NCBI RefSeq assembly: GCF_020216025.1
Contig: NZ_JAIWNC010000032.1
Location: 62,001 to 126,000 of the forward strand
Length of the DNA: 64,000 nucleotides
Source of the DNA: Jidongwangia harbinensis
GTDB lineage: Bacteria; Actinomycetota; Actinomycetes; Mycobacteriales; Micromonosporaceae
Reading direction: 5' to 3'
This document shows, in pieces, positions 24,671-33,956 of the stretch. The notes beneath the pieces are model-generated. The model saw only the letters and a program-made list of their open reading frames with translations, had not been told where the DNA came from and ran no database searches. Each line of letters starts with the position of its first letter. Positions within the stretch are counted from its first letter, which is position 1. A program made the position numbers and the translations under genes.

Positions 24671-26269
24671 TCAACGGGCGGACAGCAGGTGACTGACCTG
24701 TGGCGGGCCGTCCGCGAGGGCCCGGGCGCGTTCCTCCACCGCCCGGTCCGCGCCGGTCAGCCGCCCGGTGTGCTGCCGCAGGTGCTCGTCCCAGCTGGGC
24801 ACCAGGTACGCCTCGACGAACCGGTGCGGCTGCTCGCCGTCGCGGAACAGTCCCCAGCGGGCCGCGCCGGTCTGCAGCCGGGTCCGGCGTACCGCCTCCA
24901 TCGCCTCGATGAACGCGGCCTCGCGTTCCGGGCTGACCGGATAGCTGGCGGTGACCAGGACCGGGCCGTCCTGGCCGTCCGGTTCCAGTTCCAGGTGCGG
25001 CTCCGGCCAGAACACCGCCGGTTCCCGGTTCAGCCCGCTGATGTCCCGCATCGGCCACCACCGCAGCGTGACCGCGCCGGCCAGCATCAGCGCGGCGGCC
25101 GTCAGATGCGCCGCCACCAGGCCGGACATGTCGGACAGTGCGCCCCAGGCGAGCGCCCCGCCGGCCTGTGCCCCGGCGAAGACCATCTGGTAGACGGCCA
25201 GGCCACGGGCGCGCACCCAGCCGGGCAGGAACAACTGCATGGCGGCGTTCACGCTGGAGAGCACCATCACCCAGGCGACGCCCGCCGGCAGCAGCACCGC
25301 CACCACGACGGCCTCGGAGCGGCTCAGCGCCAGCACGGCCAGGACCGCGGCGAAACCCGCGCCGGCGACCACCAGGAGCCGGTTCAGCGACCAGCGGGCC
25401 CGCAGCCGGGGGAGCAGCAGCGCACCGCCGACCGCGCCGACACCGACCGCGCCGAGCAGGATGCCGTACCCGCCGGAGCCGAGTCCGAGGCGGCGCGTGG
25501 CGACCAGCGGCAGCAGCGCCCAGAGCGCGCTGCCGGGGACCAGGAACAGCGCGGCGCGCAGCAGGATGCGCCGGACCACCGGCGAGTGCCGCACGTACCG
25601 GCCGCCGGAGCGGACCGCCGCGGTGAAGCGCTCGGGCGCGGTGCCGCCGTCCGTGGCCGGCCGCCGCCACCGCCACAGCACCAGCGCGAAGATCAGGAAC
25701 GACAGCGTGTTGAGCCCGAACACCACGCCGACACCGGTACGGGCGATCAGCACGCCGGCCACCGCCGGGCCGACCGCCCGGGCCAGGTTCATGCTGATCG
25801 CACCGAGCGCGGAGGCCGAGGCGAGTTGCGCACGCGGCACCAGTTCAGGGATGACGGCCATCCACGCCGGCCCGGTCAGCGCCTGGCCGGCGCCGAGCAC
25901 GAAGGTGAGCGTCAGTAGCAGGGTCGGTGGCATCCGCTGGGCGACCGTCAGCACGGTGAGCACCAGGCCCACGCCGACCAGGAACACCTGGACGCCGAGG
26001 AGCAACCGCCGCCGGTCGAAGGTGTCGGCCAGCGCGCCGGACGGCAACGCCAGCAGCAGGATGGGCAGCGTGCTGGCGGTCTGCACGACCGCCACCAGGG
26101 TGTCCGAGCCGGACTCCTCGACCAGCAGCCACTGGGCACCCACGGTCTGCATCCAGGTGCCGATGTTGCTGGCCAGCAACGCCAGCCACAGGCTCCGGAA
26201 GGCGGCGATGCGCAACGGTGCCCAGGCCGACGCCGCGACGGCCGGGGCGGTGGAGGGTTCGGCGCTCAC
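24671..26269 (-). CDS. MFS transporter of the EntS/MFS_3 type
   Basis: A 532-aa protein with 12 predicted membrane segments: FRSLWLALLASNIGTWMQTV at the first helix, then the cytosolic loop GALADTFDRRRLL. A C-terminal soluble domain of about 100 residues (VTASYPVSPEREAAFIEAME) is characteristic of the MFS_3 family, whose members include enterobactin exporter-like proteins. It starts 9 bp after the methyltransferase gene and is the last gene of the operon that begins at 30732. It may export a product or excess substrate of the pathway. Confidence 0.88.
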   Translation of the reverse strand: MSAEPSTAPAVAASAWAPLRIAAFRSLWLALLASNIGTWMQTVGAQWLLVEESGSDTLVAVVQTASTLPILLLALPSGALADTFDRRRLLLGVQVFLVGVGLVLTVLTVAQRMPPTLLLTLTFVLGAGQALTGPAWMAVIPELVPRAQLASASALGAISMNLARAVGPAVAGVLIARTGVGVVFGLNTLSFLIFALVLWRWRRPATDGGTAPERFTAAVRSGGRYVRHSPVVRRILLRAALFLVPGSALWALLPLVATRRLGLGSGGYGILLGAVGVGAVGGALLLPRLRARWSLNRLLVVAGAGFAAVLAVLALSRSEAVVVAVLLPAGVAWVMVLSSVNAAMQLFLPGWVRARGLAVYQMVFAGAQAGGALAWGALSDMSGLVAAHLTAAALMLAGAVTLRWWPMRDISGLNREPAVFWPEPHLELEPDGQDGPVLVTASYPVSPEREAAFIEAMEAVRRTRLQTGAARWGLFRDGEQPHRFVEAYLVPSWDEHLRQHTGRLTGADRAVEERARALADGPPQVSHLLSAR

Positions 26270-26278
26270 GGCATGTCT

Positions 26279-27400
26279 CTACCCCCACACCTCGGCGGCA
26301 GTCTCCGCGATCAGCCGGAGCTTCGCGACCTCGTCGTCGTAGGTCAGCGCGTTGCCCTCGACCGTCGAGGAGAACCCGCACTGCGGCGACAGGCACAACT
26401 GCTCCAGCGGTACGTACCGGCTCGCCTCGTCGATGCGCCGTTTCAGCGTGTCCTTCGATTCCAGCGCACCCCGTTTCGTGGTGACCAGGCCGAGCACCAC
26501 CATCTTGCCGGGCGGTACGAACCGCAGCGGGGCGAAGCCGCCCGAGCGGTCGTCGTCGAACTCCAGGAAGAAGCCGTCCACCGCCAGCTCGCTGAACAGC
26601 GCCTCGGCCACGAAGTCGTAGCCACCCTCGGCGGCCCAGGAGGACCGGAAGTTGCCCCGGCACATGTGGGTGGTGACCGCGAGCCCGGCCGGCCGGTCCT
26701 GGATGGCCGCGTTGATCTGGCGGATGTACCGCAGGTGCTGGTGTTCGGCGTCGTCGCCGCGTTCGGTCAGCAGCCGGCGCTGCTCCGGGTCGTTCAGGTA
26801 GGCGAGGCTGGTGTCGTCCAGCTGGAGGTACCGGCAGCCGAGCGCGGCGACCCGGCGCACCTGCTCCGCGTACGCCGCGCTGAGGTCGGCCCAGAACTGG
26901 TCCTCGTCCGGATAGACCGCCGGATCGATCGCCGCCCGGCCGCCGCGGTAGTGCACCATGCTCGGGGACGGAATGGTCAGTTTGGCGGTGACGCCGGGAT
27001 CGACGGTGTCGGCCAGGAAGGCGAAGTCGTCGCCGAAGATGGTCTCCCGCAACCGGATCGGCCCGTCCACGGCGAGGGCGGCGGATTCGAAGTCCAGTTC
27101 GCCGTCCGCGTTGCGGAAGTGCACCTGGATCTTCTCGTCGGTGCTGCGGACACCGCCGAGCCGGTAGATGAAGTCCATGTGCCAGGACGTGCGGCGGAAC
27201 TCGCCGTCGGTCGCCGACCGCAGGCCGACGTCCCGCTGCATCCGGACCACGTCGCGGATCGCCTCGTCCTCGATGCCGCGCAGCTCGTCGGCGGTCAGGT
27301 CGCCGGTGGCCCGCTGTTGCCGGGCCCGGAGCAGGTGGGCCGGGCGCAGCAGGCTACCGACGTGGTCGGCCCGGAACGGCGGGGTGTCGCGGAGTGTCAT
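26279..27400 (-). CDS. Cobalamin-independent methionine synthase-like protein (MetE C-terminal-type, YxjG/YxjH-like)
   Basis: A 373-aa protein of the MetE catalytic-domain family, without the N-terminal half of classical MetE (about 750 aa). It shows DHVGSLLRP, TDGEFRRTSWHMDF, LQLDDTSLAYL, the zinc-site segment THMCRGNFRSSW and the second Cys in LSPQCGFSS. Relatives methylate homocysteine from non-folate or unusual donors. It is embedded 6 bp after an ABC importer, so its methyl donor or a precursor may be imported; that is inference. Confidence 0.9.
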   Translation of the reverse strand: MTLRDTPPFRADHVGSLLRPAHLLRARQQRATGDLTADELRGIEDEAIRDVVRMQRDVGLRSATDGEFRRTSWHMDFIYRLGGVRSTDEKIQVHFRNADGELDFESAALAVDGPIRLRETIFGDDFAFLADTVDPGVTAKLTIPSPSMVHYRGGRAAIDPAVYPDEDQFWADLSAAYAEQVRRVAALGCRYLQLDDTSLAYLNDPEQRRLLTERGDDAEHQHLRYIRQINAAIQDRPAGLAVTTHMCRGNFRSSWAAEGGYDFVAEALFSELAVDGFFLEFDDDRSGGFAPLRFVPPGKMVVLGLVTTKRGALESKDTLKRRIDEASRYVPLEQLCLSPQCGFSSTVEGNALTYDDEVAKLRLIAETAAEVWG

Positions 27401-27406
27401 TGCTGG

Positions 27407-28192
27407 TCACCCTTCTTTCCCTGGTGGATCTGCTTTCACCTTCTGGATCTGCGCGTACACCCGGCTGCGCAACTCGGTGAACCGCGGGTCGGCCCGCGTG
27501 GTCAGCTGGTCGCGGTCCGCGGGCAGGTCGATGTCGAGGTCGTCGGCGACCCGGGTCGGCGCGGCGGACAGGATGACGACCCGCTGGCCCAGGTACACCG
27601 CCTCGTCGATGTCGTGCGTGACGAACAGCAGCGTCACGCCGAGGCGCTGCCACACCGAGCGGATCAGGTCCTCCAGGTCGGCGCGGGTCTGCGCGTCGAC
27701 GGCCGCGAACGGCTCGTCCATCAGCAGCACCCGCGGCTGGTAGGCGATCGCCCGGGCGATCGCGACCCGCTGTTGCATGCCGCCGGAGAGTTGCCACGGG
27801 TACGCCGAGCCGGTGCCCGCCAGACCGACCGCCGCGAGCGCCTCGTCGGCGAGTTCCCGGCGGCGCGCCTTCGCGATCCGCTGGGCCCGCAGCGGCAGTT
27901 CGACGTTGTCGCGTACCCGCAGCCAGGGGAACAGGCTCCGGCCGTACTCCTGGAACACCACCGCCAGCCCGGCCGGTGGCTCGGTGACCCGGCGGCGGAG
28001 CACCTGCACCTCGCCGGAGGTGGGCGGCAGCAGCCCGGCCAGGGTCCGCAGCAAGGTCGTCTTGCCGCAGCCGGACGGTCCCACCACGCAGGCGAACTGA
28101 CCCTCCGGCACGGTGAACGTGAGGTCGCCGATCGCCTCGACCCGGCGGCCGTGCGAGTCGTAGACCTTGTTGAGATGGTCGACCTCGAGCAT
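27407..28192 (-). CDS. ABC transporter ATPase, nitrate/sulfonate/taurine type
   Basis: The ATG at 28192 gives 261 aa. Motifs: Walker A VGPSGCGKTTLL, Q-loop VVFQEYGRSLFPW, signature LSGGMQQRVAIARA, Walker B VLLMDEPFAAVDA and VTHDIDEAVYLG. The start shares one base with the stop of the upstream permease (TGATG), indicating coupling. It energises the importer formed with the two permeases and the binding protein of this operon. The longer frame up to 28903 is antisense noise. Confidence 0.92.
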   Translation of the reverse strand: MLEVDHLNKVYDSHGRRVEAIGDLTFTVPEGQFACVVGPSGCGKTTLLRTLAGLLPPTSGEVQVLRRRVTEPPAGLAVVFQEYGRSLFPWLRVRDNVELPLRAQRIAKARRRELADEALAAVGLAGTGSAYPWQLSGGMQQRVAIARAIAYQPRVLLMDEPFAAVDAQTRADLEDLIRSVWQRLGVTLLFVTHDIDEAVYLGQRVVILSAAPTRVADDLDIDLPADRDQLTTRADPRFTELRSRVYAQIQKVKADPPGKEG

Positions 28193-28965
28193 CACCACTC
28201 CCGTCGCCCGGCCCGCTGGCCGTAGTACCAGCCGAGCATCCGCCGCTCGGCCCACCGGAAACCCCATGCCAGCAGCACGCCGATCAGGCCGAGCAGCAGC
28301 ACGCCGCTCCACATGGCCGGGATCTGGAAGCCGCGCTGGAACTGCAGCACCGCGAACCCCAGCCCGTTGTCGGCGGCGATCATCTCGCTGATCACCATCA
28401 CGATCAGCGCGATGGCGAGGGCCTGCCGGGCGCCGGTGACGATCCGCGGACTGGCCGAGCGCAGCAGCAGGTGCCACAACCGCAGCCCGCCGCCGATCCG
28501 GTACGTCCGGCAGGTGTCGCTGAGCACCTCGTCGCGCCCGCGCACGCCCTCCACCGTGTTGAGCAGGATCGGCCACACGCAGCCGAACGCGATGACCAGC
28601 ACCTTGGTGCGGTCGCCCACGCCGGAGAGCAGGATGAACACCGGCACCAGCACCGGTGGCGGGATGGCCCGGAGGAACTCCAGCAGCGGTTCGAGGAACG
28701 CCCGGACGTGCCGGTTGCCGCCGATCAGCACGCCGAGGGCGACCCCGCCGGTGAGCGCGAGAAGGTAGCCGGCGGCGAGACGGGCGAGGCTGGGCAGCAC
28801 GTCCGCGCGGACCCGGTCCCAGGTCCAGGTGTCGGCGAACGCGGCCAGGATGGTGGACAGGGCCGGACGGTAGAAGTCGGTGCTGCCCGCGCTGGCCCAC
28901 CACCAGACCGCCACCAGCAGCACCGGCAGGCCGAGCGCGAGCAGCGTCCGGCGGAGAAGCGTCAC
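28192..28965 (-). CDS. ABC transporter permease 2
   Basis: A 257-aa permease with about six membrane helices (LLALGLPVLLVAVWWWA at the N-terminus) and a coupling-helix region around SDTCRTYRIGGGLRLWHLLL. It belongs to the SsuC/TauC group. It overlaps the preceding permease gene by 4 bp and the ATPase by 1 bp. It probably pairs with permease 1 as a heterodimer, whereas related importers usually use one permease as a homodimer. Confidence 0.9.
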   Translation of the reverse strand: MTLLRRTLLALGLPVLLVAVWWWASAGSTDFYRPALSTILAAFADTWTWDRVRADVLPSLARLAAGYLLALTGGVALGVLIGGNRHVRAFLEPLLEFLRAIPPPVLVPVFILLSGVGDRTKVLVIAFGCVWPILLNTVEGVRGRDEVLSDTCRTYRIGGGLRLWHLLLRSASPRIVTGARQALAIALIVMVISEMIAADNGLGFAVLQFQRGFQIPAMWSGVLLLGLIGVLLAWGFRWAERRMLGWYYGQRAGRREW

Positions 28966-29759
28966 GACGGCGTCACCTCCCGCCGGGAGGACGGATGCCA
29001 GGCCAGGACGTGGCGTTCCAGAACCCGCAGGCCGACGTTGGCCAGCACACCGAGGAGACCGGTGACCAGGATCAGGGCGTACACCGCGGGCACCGCACCA
29101 CCCTGCTGGGCCAGGTCGATCTCCTTGCCCAGGCCGGGTGAGCCGATCACCAGTTCGCCGGTGACGGCGAGGATCAGCGCGACCGCGGCGGCCAGCCGGA
29201 TTCCGGTCAGCACGTACGGCAGGGCGGTCGGCCAGAGCAGGTAGCGCAGCTGCAGCCGGCGTCCCAGGCGGTAGGAGCGGGCGGTGTCGCGGGCCACCGG
29301 GTCGAGGTCCGCGACGCCGTACAGCACCTGCACCAGCACCTGCCAGAACGCGGCGTAGACGACCAGCACCACGGTGGACCGGATGGTCGAGCCGTACAGC
29401 ACGATGACCAGCGGGATCAGCGCGACCGACGGGATCGGCCGGAGGAACTCGACCGTGGTGGCGGTGGCCGCGCGCAGGAACGGCACCGCGCCGATCAGCA
29501 CGCCGGCGCCGACCCCGGCCACCACCGCGATGCCCAGGCCGGTGCCCCAGGTGAGCAGCGTGTCGGCGAGCGCCGCCCAGAACGCGGGCCGCCCCACCTG
29601 CTCGCCGGCGGCGGCCAGGACCCGGCTGGTGGGCGGTGCGTAGTCGGCCGGCACCACGCCGAGCCGCGGCGCCACCTCGAACACCAGCGCGAAGACGGCC
29701 AGCCCGAGGAGGCCGAGCAGGGCCGGCGCGGCGCGCGCGCCGGCCGTGGCCCGCGTCAT
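28962..29759 (-). CDS. ABC transporter permease 1
   Basis: A 265-aa permease of the SsuC/TauC group with an N-terminal hydrophobic helix (LLGLLGLAVFALVFEVAP) and coupling segment RDTARSYRLGRRLQLRYLLW. It lies 10 bp downstream of the substrate-binding-protein gene. Layout and length match permease 2, but the sequences differ clearly, so this is an ancient duplication rather than a recent one. Confidence 0.9.
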   Translation of the reverse strand: MTRATAGARAAPALLGLLGLAVFALVFEVAPRLGVVPADYAPPTSRVLAAAGEQVGRPAFWAALADTLLTWGTGLGIAVVAGVGAGVLIGAVPFLRAATATTVEFLRPIPSVALIPLVIVLYGSTIRSTVVLVVYAAFWQVLVQVLYGVADLDPVARDTARSYRLGRRLQLRYLLWPTALPYVLTGIRLAAAVALILAVTGELVIGSPGLGKEIDLAQQGGAVPAVYALILVTGLLGVLANVGLRVLERHVLAWHPSSRREVTPS

Positions 29760-29769
29760 GCCCGGCCGG

Positions 29770-30732
29770 TCATGGCAACAGCGCGGCGATGTCCGGCTTC
29801 TGCCCCAGCAGGCCGTCCGCCACCGCCAGATCGGCGAGCGTCTCCACCGACTGGCGGTTCACGTCCGGCGGCCACTTGGGCAGCACCAGTGCCTCCCGGA
29901 CCGCGGCGGGGATCTGGGTGTACGTGCCGAGCACGGTGCGTACCTCGTCGGGGTGCGCGTCGGCGTACGCCAGCGACTCCTTCATCGCCTCGGTGAAGCG
30001 GGCGACCAGATCGGGGTTGCCGGACAGCAGTTGCTGGGAGGTGAAATACATGGCGACGGTCAGGTCGGGCGCGGCGTCGACGTAGCTCGACGCGATCTTC
30101 CGCGCCCCCGCGGCCACCGCCGCCTGCTGGAACGGCTCCACCACGAAGATCGCGTCGACCCGGCCGGCCTGCAGCGCCGGCAGCTGCTCCGGGAACGGCA
30201 ACTCGGTGAACTTGACCGCCGCGGCGTCGCCACCGTCCTTCTTGACCGACGACTTCACGCTGGTCTCGACGATGTTCTTGAGCGTGTTGGCGGCCACCGT
30301 CCGGCCGGCGAGGTCCTTCGGCGACCGGATTGGGCTGTCCGCCTTGACGAACAGGCCGGCGAAGTCCTTGCCGTCCACGCCGGTCGAGTTGTTGCCGTTG
30401 GAGACGACCTTGACCGGCGCGTTCTGCGACTTGGCGAGCAGCAGCGAGATGGTGTTGCTGAAGCCGAACTGGTACTGCCCGCTGAGCACGGCCGGCAGGA
30501 TCGCCGCACCGCCCTGCGCGGTGGTCAGCGTGAGGTCGATGTTGCGCTTGCTGAAGAAGCCCTTCTCCTTGCCGAGATAGATCGGCGCGACGTCGAGAAT
30601 GGCGATGACACCGGTGTTGACCTTGTCGGGCCCACCGCCCGGTGCGGCCGGGGCGTCGTCACCGGATCCGCCGCACGCGGCCAGGGTGAGGGTCGCCGCG
30701 GTGAGAAGCGCTAGGAGGGGAGATCGTCGCAT
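29770..30732 (-). CDS. ABC transporter substrate-binding lipoprotein
   Basis: The ATG at 30732, with GGAG 6 nt upstream, gives 320 aa. The signal sequence ends in the lipobox LTLAACGG. The body resembles SsuA/NMT1-type proteins: GVIAILDVAPIYLGKEKGFF, SGQYQFGFSNTISLLLAKSQ, DLAGRTVAANTLKNIVETSV. It leads a six-gene operon (binding protein, two permeases, ATPase, MetE-like enzyme, MFS protein) with gaps of 10 bp or less. The ligand is unknown; a methylated or sulfur-containing compound fits the operon. Confidence 0.9.
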   Translation of the reverse strand: MRRSPLLALLTAATLTLAACGGSGDDAPAAPGGGPDKVNTGVIAILDVAPIYLGKEKGFFSKRNIDLTLTTAQGGAAILPAVLSGQYQFGFSNTISLLLAKSQNAPVKVVSNGNNSTGVDGKDFAGLFVKADSPIRSPKDLAGRTVAANTLKNIVETSVKSSVKKDGGDAAAVKFTELPFPEQLPALQAGRVDAIFVVEPFQQAAVAAGARKIASSYVDAAPDLTVAMYFTSQQLLSGNPDLVARFTEAMKESLAYADAHPDEVRTVLGTYTQIPAAVREALVLPKWPPDVNRQSVETLADLAVADGLLGQKPDIAALLP

Positions 30733-30747
30733 CGGAACTCCATCCCG

Positions 30748-30766
30748 GTGTTCGGAGAGCGCACAC
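30748..30766. promoter_or_regulatory. Imperfect palindrome in the IclR/ABC intergenic region
   Basis: GTGTTCGGAGAGCGCACAC is a 19-bp imperfect palindrome (GTGT.CG ... CG.ACAC) 15 bp upstream of the binding-protein start. With the perfect site at 30870-30884 it may form the pair of operators used by the divergent IclR regulator. Confidence 0.45.
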
Positions 30767-30869
30767 ACGGACTGCTCATCGAACCTAGATCCGCTTCCGT
30801 ACGCCGTCAATGGGTGTCGATGTATTGACCGTCGCCACGTCGCGTTCCTAGGGTGTCGGGGGAGCGTCC

Positions 30870-30884
30870 GTTCGCACAGCGAAC
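30870..30884. promoter_or_regulatory. Perfect palindrome GTTCGC-ACA-GCGAAC, IclR operator candidate
   Basis: A 15-bp perfect inverted repeat with a 3-bp spacer, 40 bp upstream of the IclR start and between the divergent genes. Sites of PcaR/PobR-type IclR proteins contain similar GTTCG-type half sites. Confidence 0.6.
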
Positions 30885-30924
30885 ACAAGTGCGGGCGACC
30901 GCGCAGCCATGAGGGGGCCCGGAC

Positions 30925-31698
30925 GTGGAGCGTTCGCCGGACTTTGTGCAGTCCCTGGAGCGCGGGCTGGCGGTGATCCGCGCGTTCGACCGGAGCCGGC
31001 CGGAGCTGACCCTCAGCGAGGTCGCGGTGGCGACCGGCGTGACCCGGGCCGCGGCCCGCCGCTTCCTGCTCACCCTCGCCGACCTCGGATACGTGCGCAA
31101 CGACGGCCGGTTCTTCTCGCTGAGCCCGCGGGTGCTCGAGCTGGGGTACGCGTACCTGTCCAGCCTCTCCCTGCCCGAGGTCGCCGGGCCGCACCTGGAA
31201 GCGCTGGTCGCCGAGGTGGGCGAGTCCTCCTCGGTGTCCGTGCTGGACGGTTGCGACATCGTCTACGTGGCCCGCGTCCCGGTGTCCCGGATCATGACCG
31301 TGGCGATCAGCGTGGGCACCCGTTTCCCGGCGTACGTCACGTCGATGGGCCGGGTGCTGCTGGCCGGCCTGCCCGACGCCGACCTCGAGGACCACCTGCG
31401 GGGGCTGTCCGTCGAACGCCTCACCCCGCGGACGGTGACCTCACCCAGGGCGCTGCGCGCGGAGATCCAGCGGGTACGCGCACAGGGCTGGTCGCTCGTC
31501 GACCAGGAACTGGAGGAGGGCCTGCGAGCGGTGGCCGCGCCGATCCGTGACCGCGCCGGCCGTACCATGGCCGCGGTCAACGTGTCCGCCCACGCGAGCC
31601 GCACCAGCCTCGAGTCGATCCGCCGCGACCTGGTGCCGCCGCTGCTCGCCACGGCCGCGCGGATCTCCGCCGACCTGCCGTCCGCCGGCCGGCACTGA
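30925..31698 (+). CDS. IclR-family regulator (PcaR/PobR-like)
   Basis: A 257-aa regulator: N-terminal winged HTH (LSEVAVATGVTRAAARRFLL, about residues 31-50) and C-terminal effector domain with VYVARVPVSRIMTVAISVGT and LPDADLEDHLRG. This arrangement is typical of the Pca/Pob subgroup that controls catabolic operons. It diverges from the six-gene transporter/methyltransferase operon, which it most likely controls through the palindromes at 30748-30766 and 30870-30884. Confidence 0.9.
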   Translation: MERSPDFVQSLERGLAVIRAFDRSRPELTLSEVAVATGVTRAAARRFLLTLADLGYVRNDGRFFSLSPRVLELGYAYLSSLSLPEVAGPHLEALVAEVGESSSVSVLDGCDIVYVARVPVSRIMTVAISVGTRFPAYVTSMGRVLLAGLPDADLEDHLRGLSVERLTPRTVTSPRALRAEIQRVRAQGWSLVDQELEEGLRAVAAPIRDRAGRTMAAVNVSAHASRTSLESIRRDLVPPLLATAARISADLPSAGRH

Positions 31699-31734
31699 CC
31701 GCGGCGGGCGGGTACGACAACGTGCCGCCTGCGG

Positions 31735-32529
31735 TCAGCCGCCGGGGGTGACCGCCGCGCGCGGCGTGGCCGGCAGCGGCGCCCGCGCCCGCGGGGTCAG
31801 CCGGGCCAGCAGCGCGCGGGAGGTCAGCAGCCAGGACAGGCCGAACGCCCACACCGCCACGACCTCGGTGACGTAGAGCGGCGTCAGCGGTCCGATCTGC
31901 AGATCCACCCAGAGGCCCAGGACGCTCCAGCCCACCGCCGCGACGATCACCCAGCCGCAGACCATCTGGACGGTCGCCAGCCGGGGATCGGTGTGGTGCC
32001 GCTTCTCCCGGCGCGCGAACACGAACGCGATGGCGGCCAGGCTCAGGATGAAGACCGCGGCGCTGACGAAGTGGATCCGCGCGGTGAGCGCCTCGCCCAG
32101 ATGCTGCTGGATCGCCGCGCATCCGGCCGGCTCCGGCGACGTGCCACACGCCGGTGCGTCACCGATCCCCGGCCGGGTGGTGGGGAAGAAGGCCACCCCC
32201 AGGACGGCGATTCCGGCCACCGTGCTCAGCCAGTAGTCGTACGTGTTCCGCTGCCCGGCCATGTAGGTCAGCAGCAGGAACCCGGTCACGGACAGGGCCG
32301 CCACGAACAGGTCCCGCATCGTCGAGTGGTAGTAGGAGCTGAGCGATCCGCGGACCTGCACGCCGCCGTCGATGAACCAGGCCTCGCCGACGATGAACGC
32401 GATCGGCAACGCGACGCCGATGATGCCGAGGATGGACCGGACGAGCAGATACGACTTGGCGTAGAGCACGGCCGGGTCGTCGGGCCGGCCGAGGTCCGCG
32501 GGCCGGTCGAAGGTGTCGGTGGTGAGCAC
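31735..32529 (-). CDS. Polytopic membrane protein, about six helices, function unknown
   Basis: A 264-aa protein with six hydrophobic segments, a conserved-looking motif VRGSLSSYYHSTMRDLFVAA in the first extracytoplasmic loop, and an extracytoplasmic loop with two cysteines (DAPACGTSPEPAGCAA). I have seen the SxSAYYxxxMRD-type motif in unnamed bacterial membrane proteins, but I cannot assign a function. The Pro/Ala/Arg-rich C-terminal tail is probably cytosolic. Confidence 0.78.
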   Translation of the reverse strand: MLTTDTFDRPADLGRPDDPAVLYAKSYLLVRSILGIIGVALPIAFIVGEAWFIDGGVQVRGSLSSYYHSTMRDLFVAALSVTGFLLLTYMAGQRNTYDYWLSTVAGIAVLGVAFFPTTRPGIGDAPACGTSPEPAGCAAIQQHLGEALTARIHFVSAAVFILSLAAIAFVFARREKRHHTDPRLATVQMVCGWVIVAAVGWSVLGLWVDLQIGPLTPLYVTEVVAVWAFGLSWLLTSRALLARLTPRARAPLPATPRAAVTPGG

Positions 32530-32681
32530 GGGTCTTCTCCCGTCGTCGGTCGGATGGACTACGACAGGACGCCGGAGGGGACCGTCAGATGCGGGTTGTC
32601 AGGTATCTGTCTGTGCGCGGTCAGCGGCGCCGGGGCTGTTAGGGTGTGCGCTTCCACCAAGATCGATATGGGGAGAACCGC

Positions 32682-33902
32682 ATGCGTGCACGGCCGTGGG
32701 TCGCGCTGACCGCACTACTGGGAGCGGTACTCGTGTCGCCGTCGGCCGCGGGCGCCGACCCCGGTACGGAGCCGGATCTGCAGGTACCGGTCTTCCTCGG
32801 CAGCGGCGGGATCAGCACCAGCGTGCCCACGCGTGGCCGGATGTACCTCCGGCCGGTCGCCACGGACAACGTCGCCGTCGTGCGCTTCGAACTCCTGGTC
32901 GACGGCGTGTTGGTGGCGAGCGATGACAGCCCACGCGACTACGACATGGGCAACCAGCCGCTGGCGCAGCAATCGAAGGGCCTGCTCTGGGACACCGCGG
33001 GGACCAACGGCCCGGTGACGGTGACGCTGCGGGCCTACGACGCCGCGAACAACGTCGGTGACCGTCAGATCGCCGTGACCGTCGACAATGTCGCGCCGGT
33101 CGCGGCGATGACGATCCCCTCGCACAACGGCTTCGTGCACGGCGTCGTCCCGATCACCTTCACCGGCGACTCCACCGTCGACCGGATCATCCTGCCGTAC
33201 CTGAACCGGTATCTGGATCCGAGCGGCCCGGCGCCGTGGGTGACGAAGATCGACACGGCCGGCATGAGCAGCCTGTCCGTGTCGGCGACCGCCTACGACC
33301 AGGCCGGCAACTTCACCCCGATGGGCCGGGCCGTGGGCGTCGACAACTCCCCGCCGACCATGACCCTGCGCAGGGTGGCGGCGCCCGGCGCGCCGGTTCG
33401 CGGGCAGCAGCTGATCGACGTACAGACCTTCGACTGGAACGAGGTCACCGTCGACGTGCTCGTCAACGGCCGGCGGGTGGACTGGATTCCGACACCGGAC
33501 CGGGCGACCGTCACGTCCCGACTGGTCTGGTACGCGACCGGCCTGCAGGGTCCGGTGAAGCTGACCGTGCGCGCCACCGACTGGTTCGGTCAGCGCCGGG
33601 AGAACATCCGCACCGTCATCGCGGACCATCGCGAACCGACGGTGTCGATCGGGACGGCGCCGAAGCACAAGGCCAAGGTCAAGGGCAAGGTCAGGATCAC
33701 CGCGAAGGCCGCCGACCAGTACGGCGTGAGCCGCGTCGAACTCCTCGTCAACGGCAAGGTGGCGGGCCGGGACACCAGATCCGGATACGCCTTCACGCTC
33801 GACACCGCACGGCAGAAGAAGACGATGAAGGTACGGGTGCGCGCGTACGACCGGGCCGGCAACGTCCGGTACACCTCGTCGCGTACCTGGTACCGCCGCT
33901 GA
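32682..33902 (+). CDS. Secreted protein with bacterial Ig-like repeats
   Basis: The ATG at 32682, with GGGGAG 6 nt upstream, gives 406 aa. After the signal peptide (ALTALLGAVLVSPSAAGA) come four Ig-like modules with the recurring signatures VVRFELLVDGVLVA, VRAYDRAGNV/LRAYDAANNV and VSRVELLVNGKVAGRDT. The third module contains VTVDVLVNGRRVDW. The fold suggests binding to a surface polymer or partner rather than catalysis. The last module is Lys-rich (KHKAKVKGKVRI), unusual for a secreted protein here. Confidence 0.82.
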   Translation: MRARPWVALTALLGAVLVSPSAAGADPGTEPDLQVPVFLGSGGISTSVPTRGRMYLRPVATDNVAVVRFELLVDGVLVASDDSPRDYDMGNQPLAQQSKGLLWDTAGTNGPVTVTLRAYDAANNVGDRQIAVTVDNVAPVAAMTIPSHNGFVHGVVPITFTGDSTVDRIILPYLNRYLDPSGPAPWVTKIDTAGMSSLSVSATAYDQAGNFTPMGRAVGVDNSPPTMTLRRVAAPGAPVRGQQLIDVQTFDWNEVTVDVLVNGRRVDWIPTPDRATVTSRLVWYATGLQGPVKLTVRATDWFGQRRENIRTVIADHREPTVSIGTAPKHKAKVKGKVRITAKAADQYGVSRVELLVNGKVAGRDTRSGYAFTLDTARQKKTMKVRVRAYDRAGNVRYTSSRTWYRR

Positions 33903-33956
33903 CGCCCGACGCCGAGGTGAACGCGCACAAGCTGCTGCATCATCGGCGGCCTCGCG

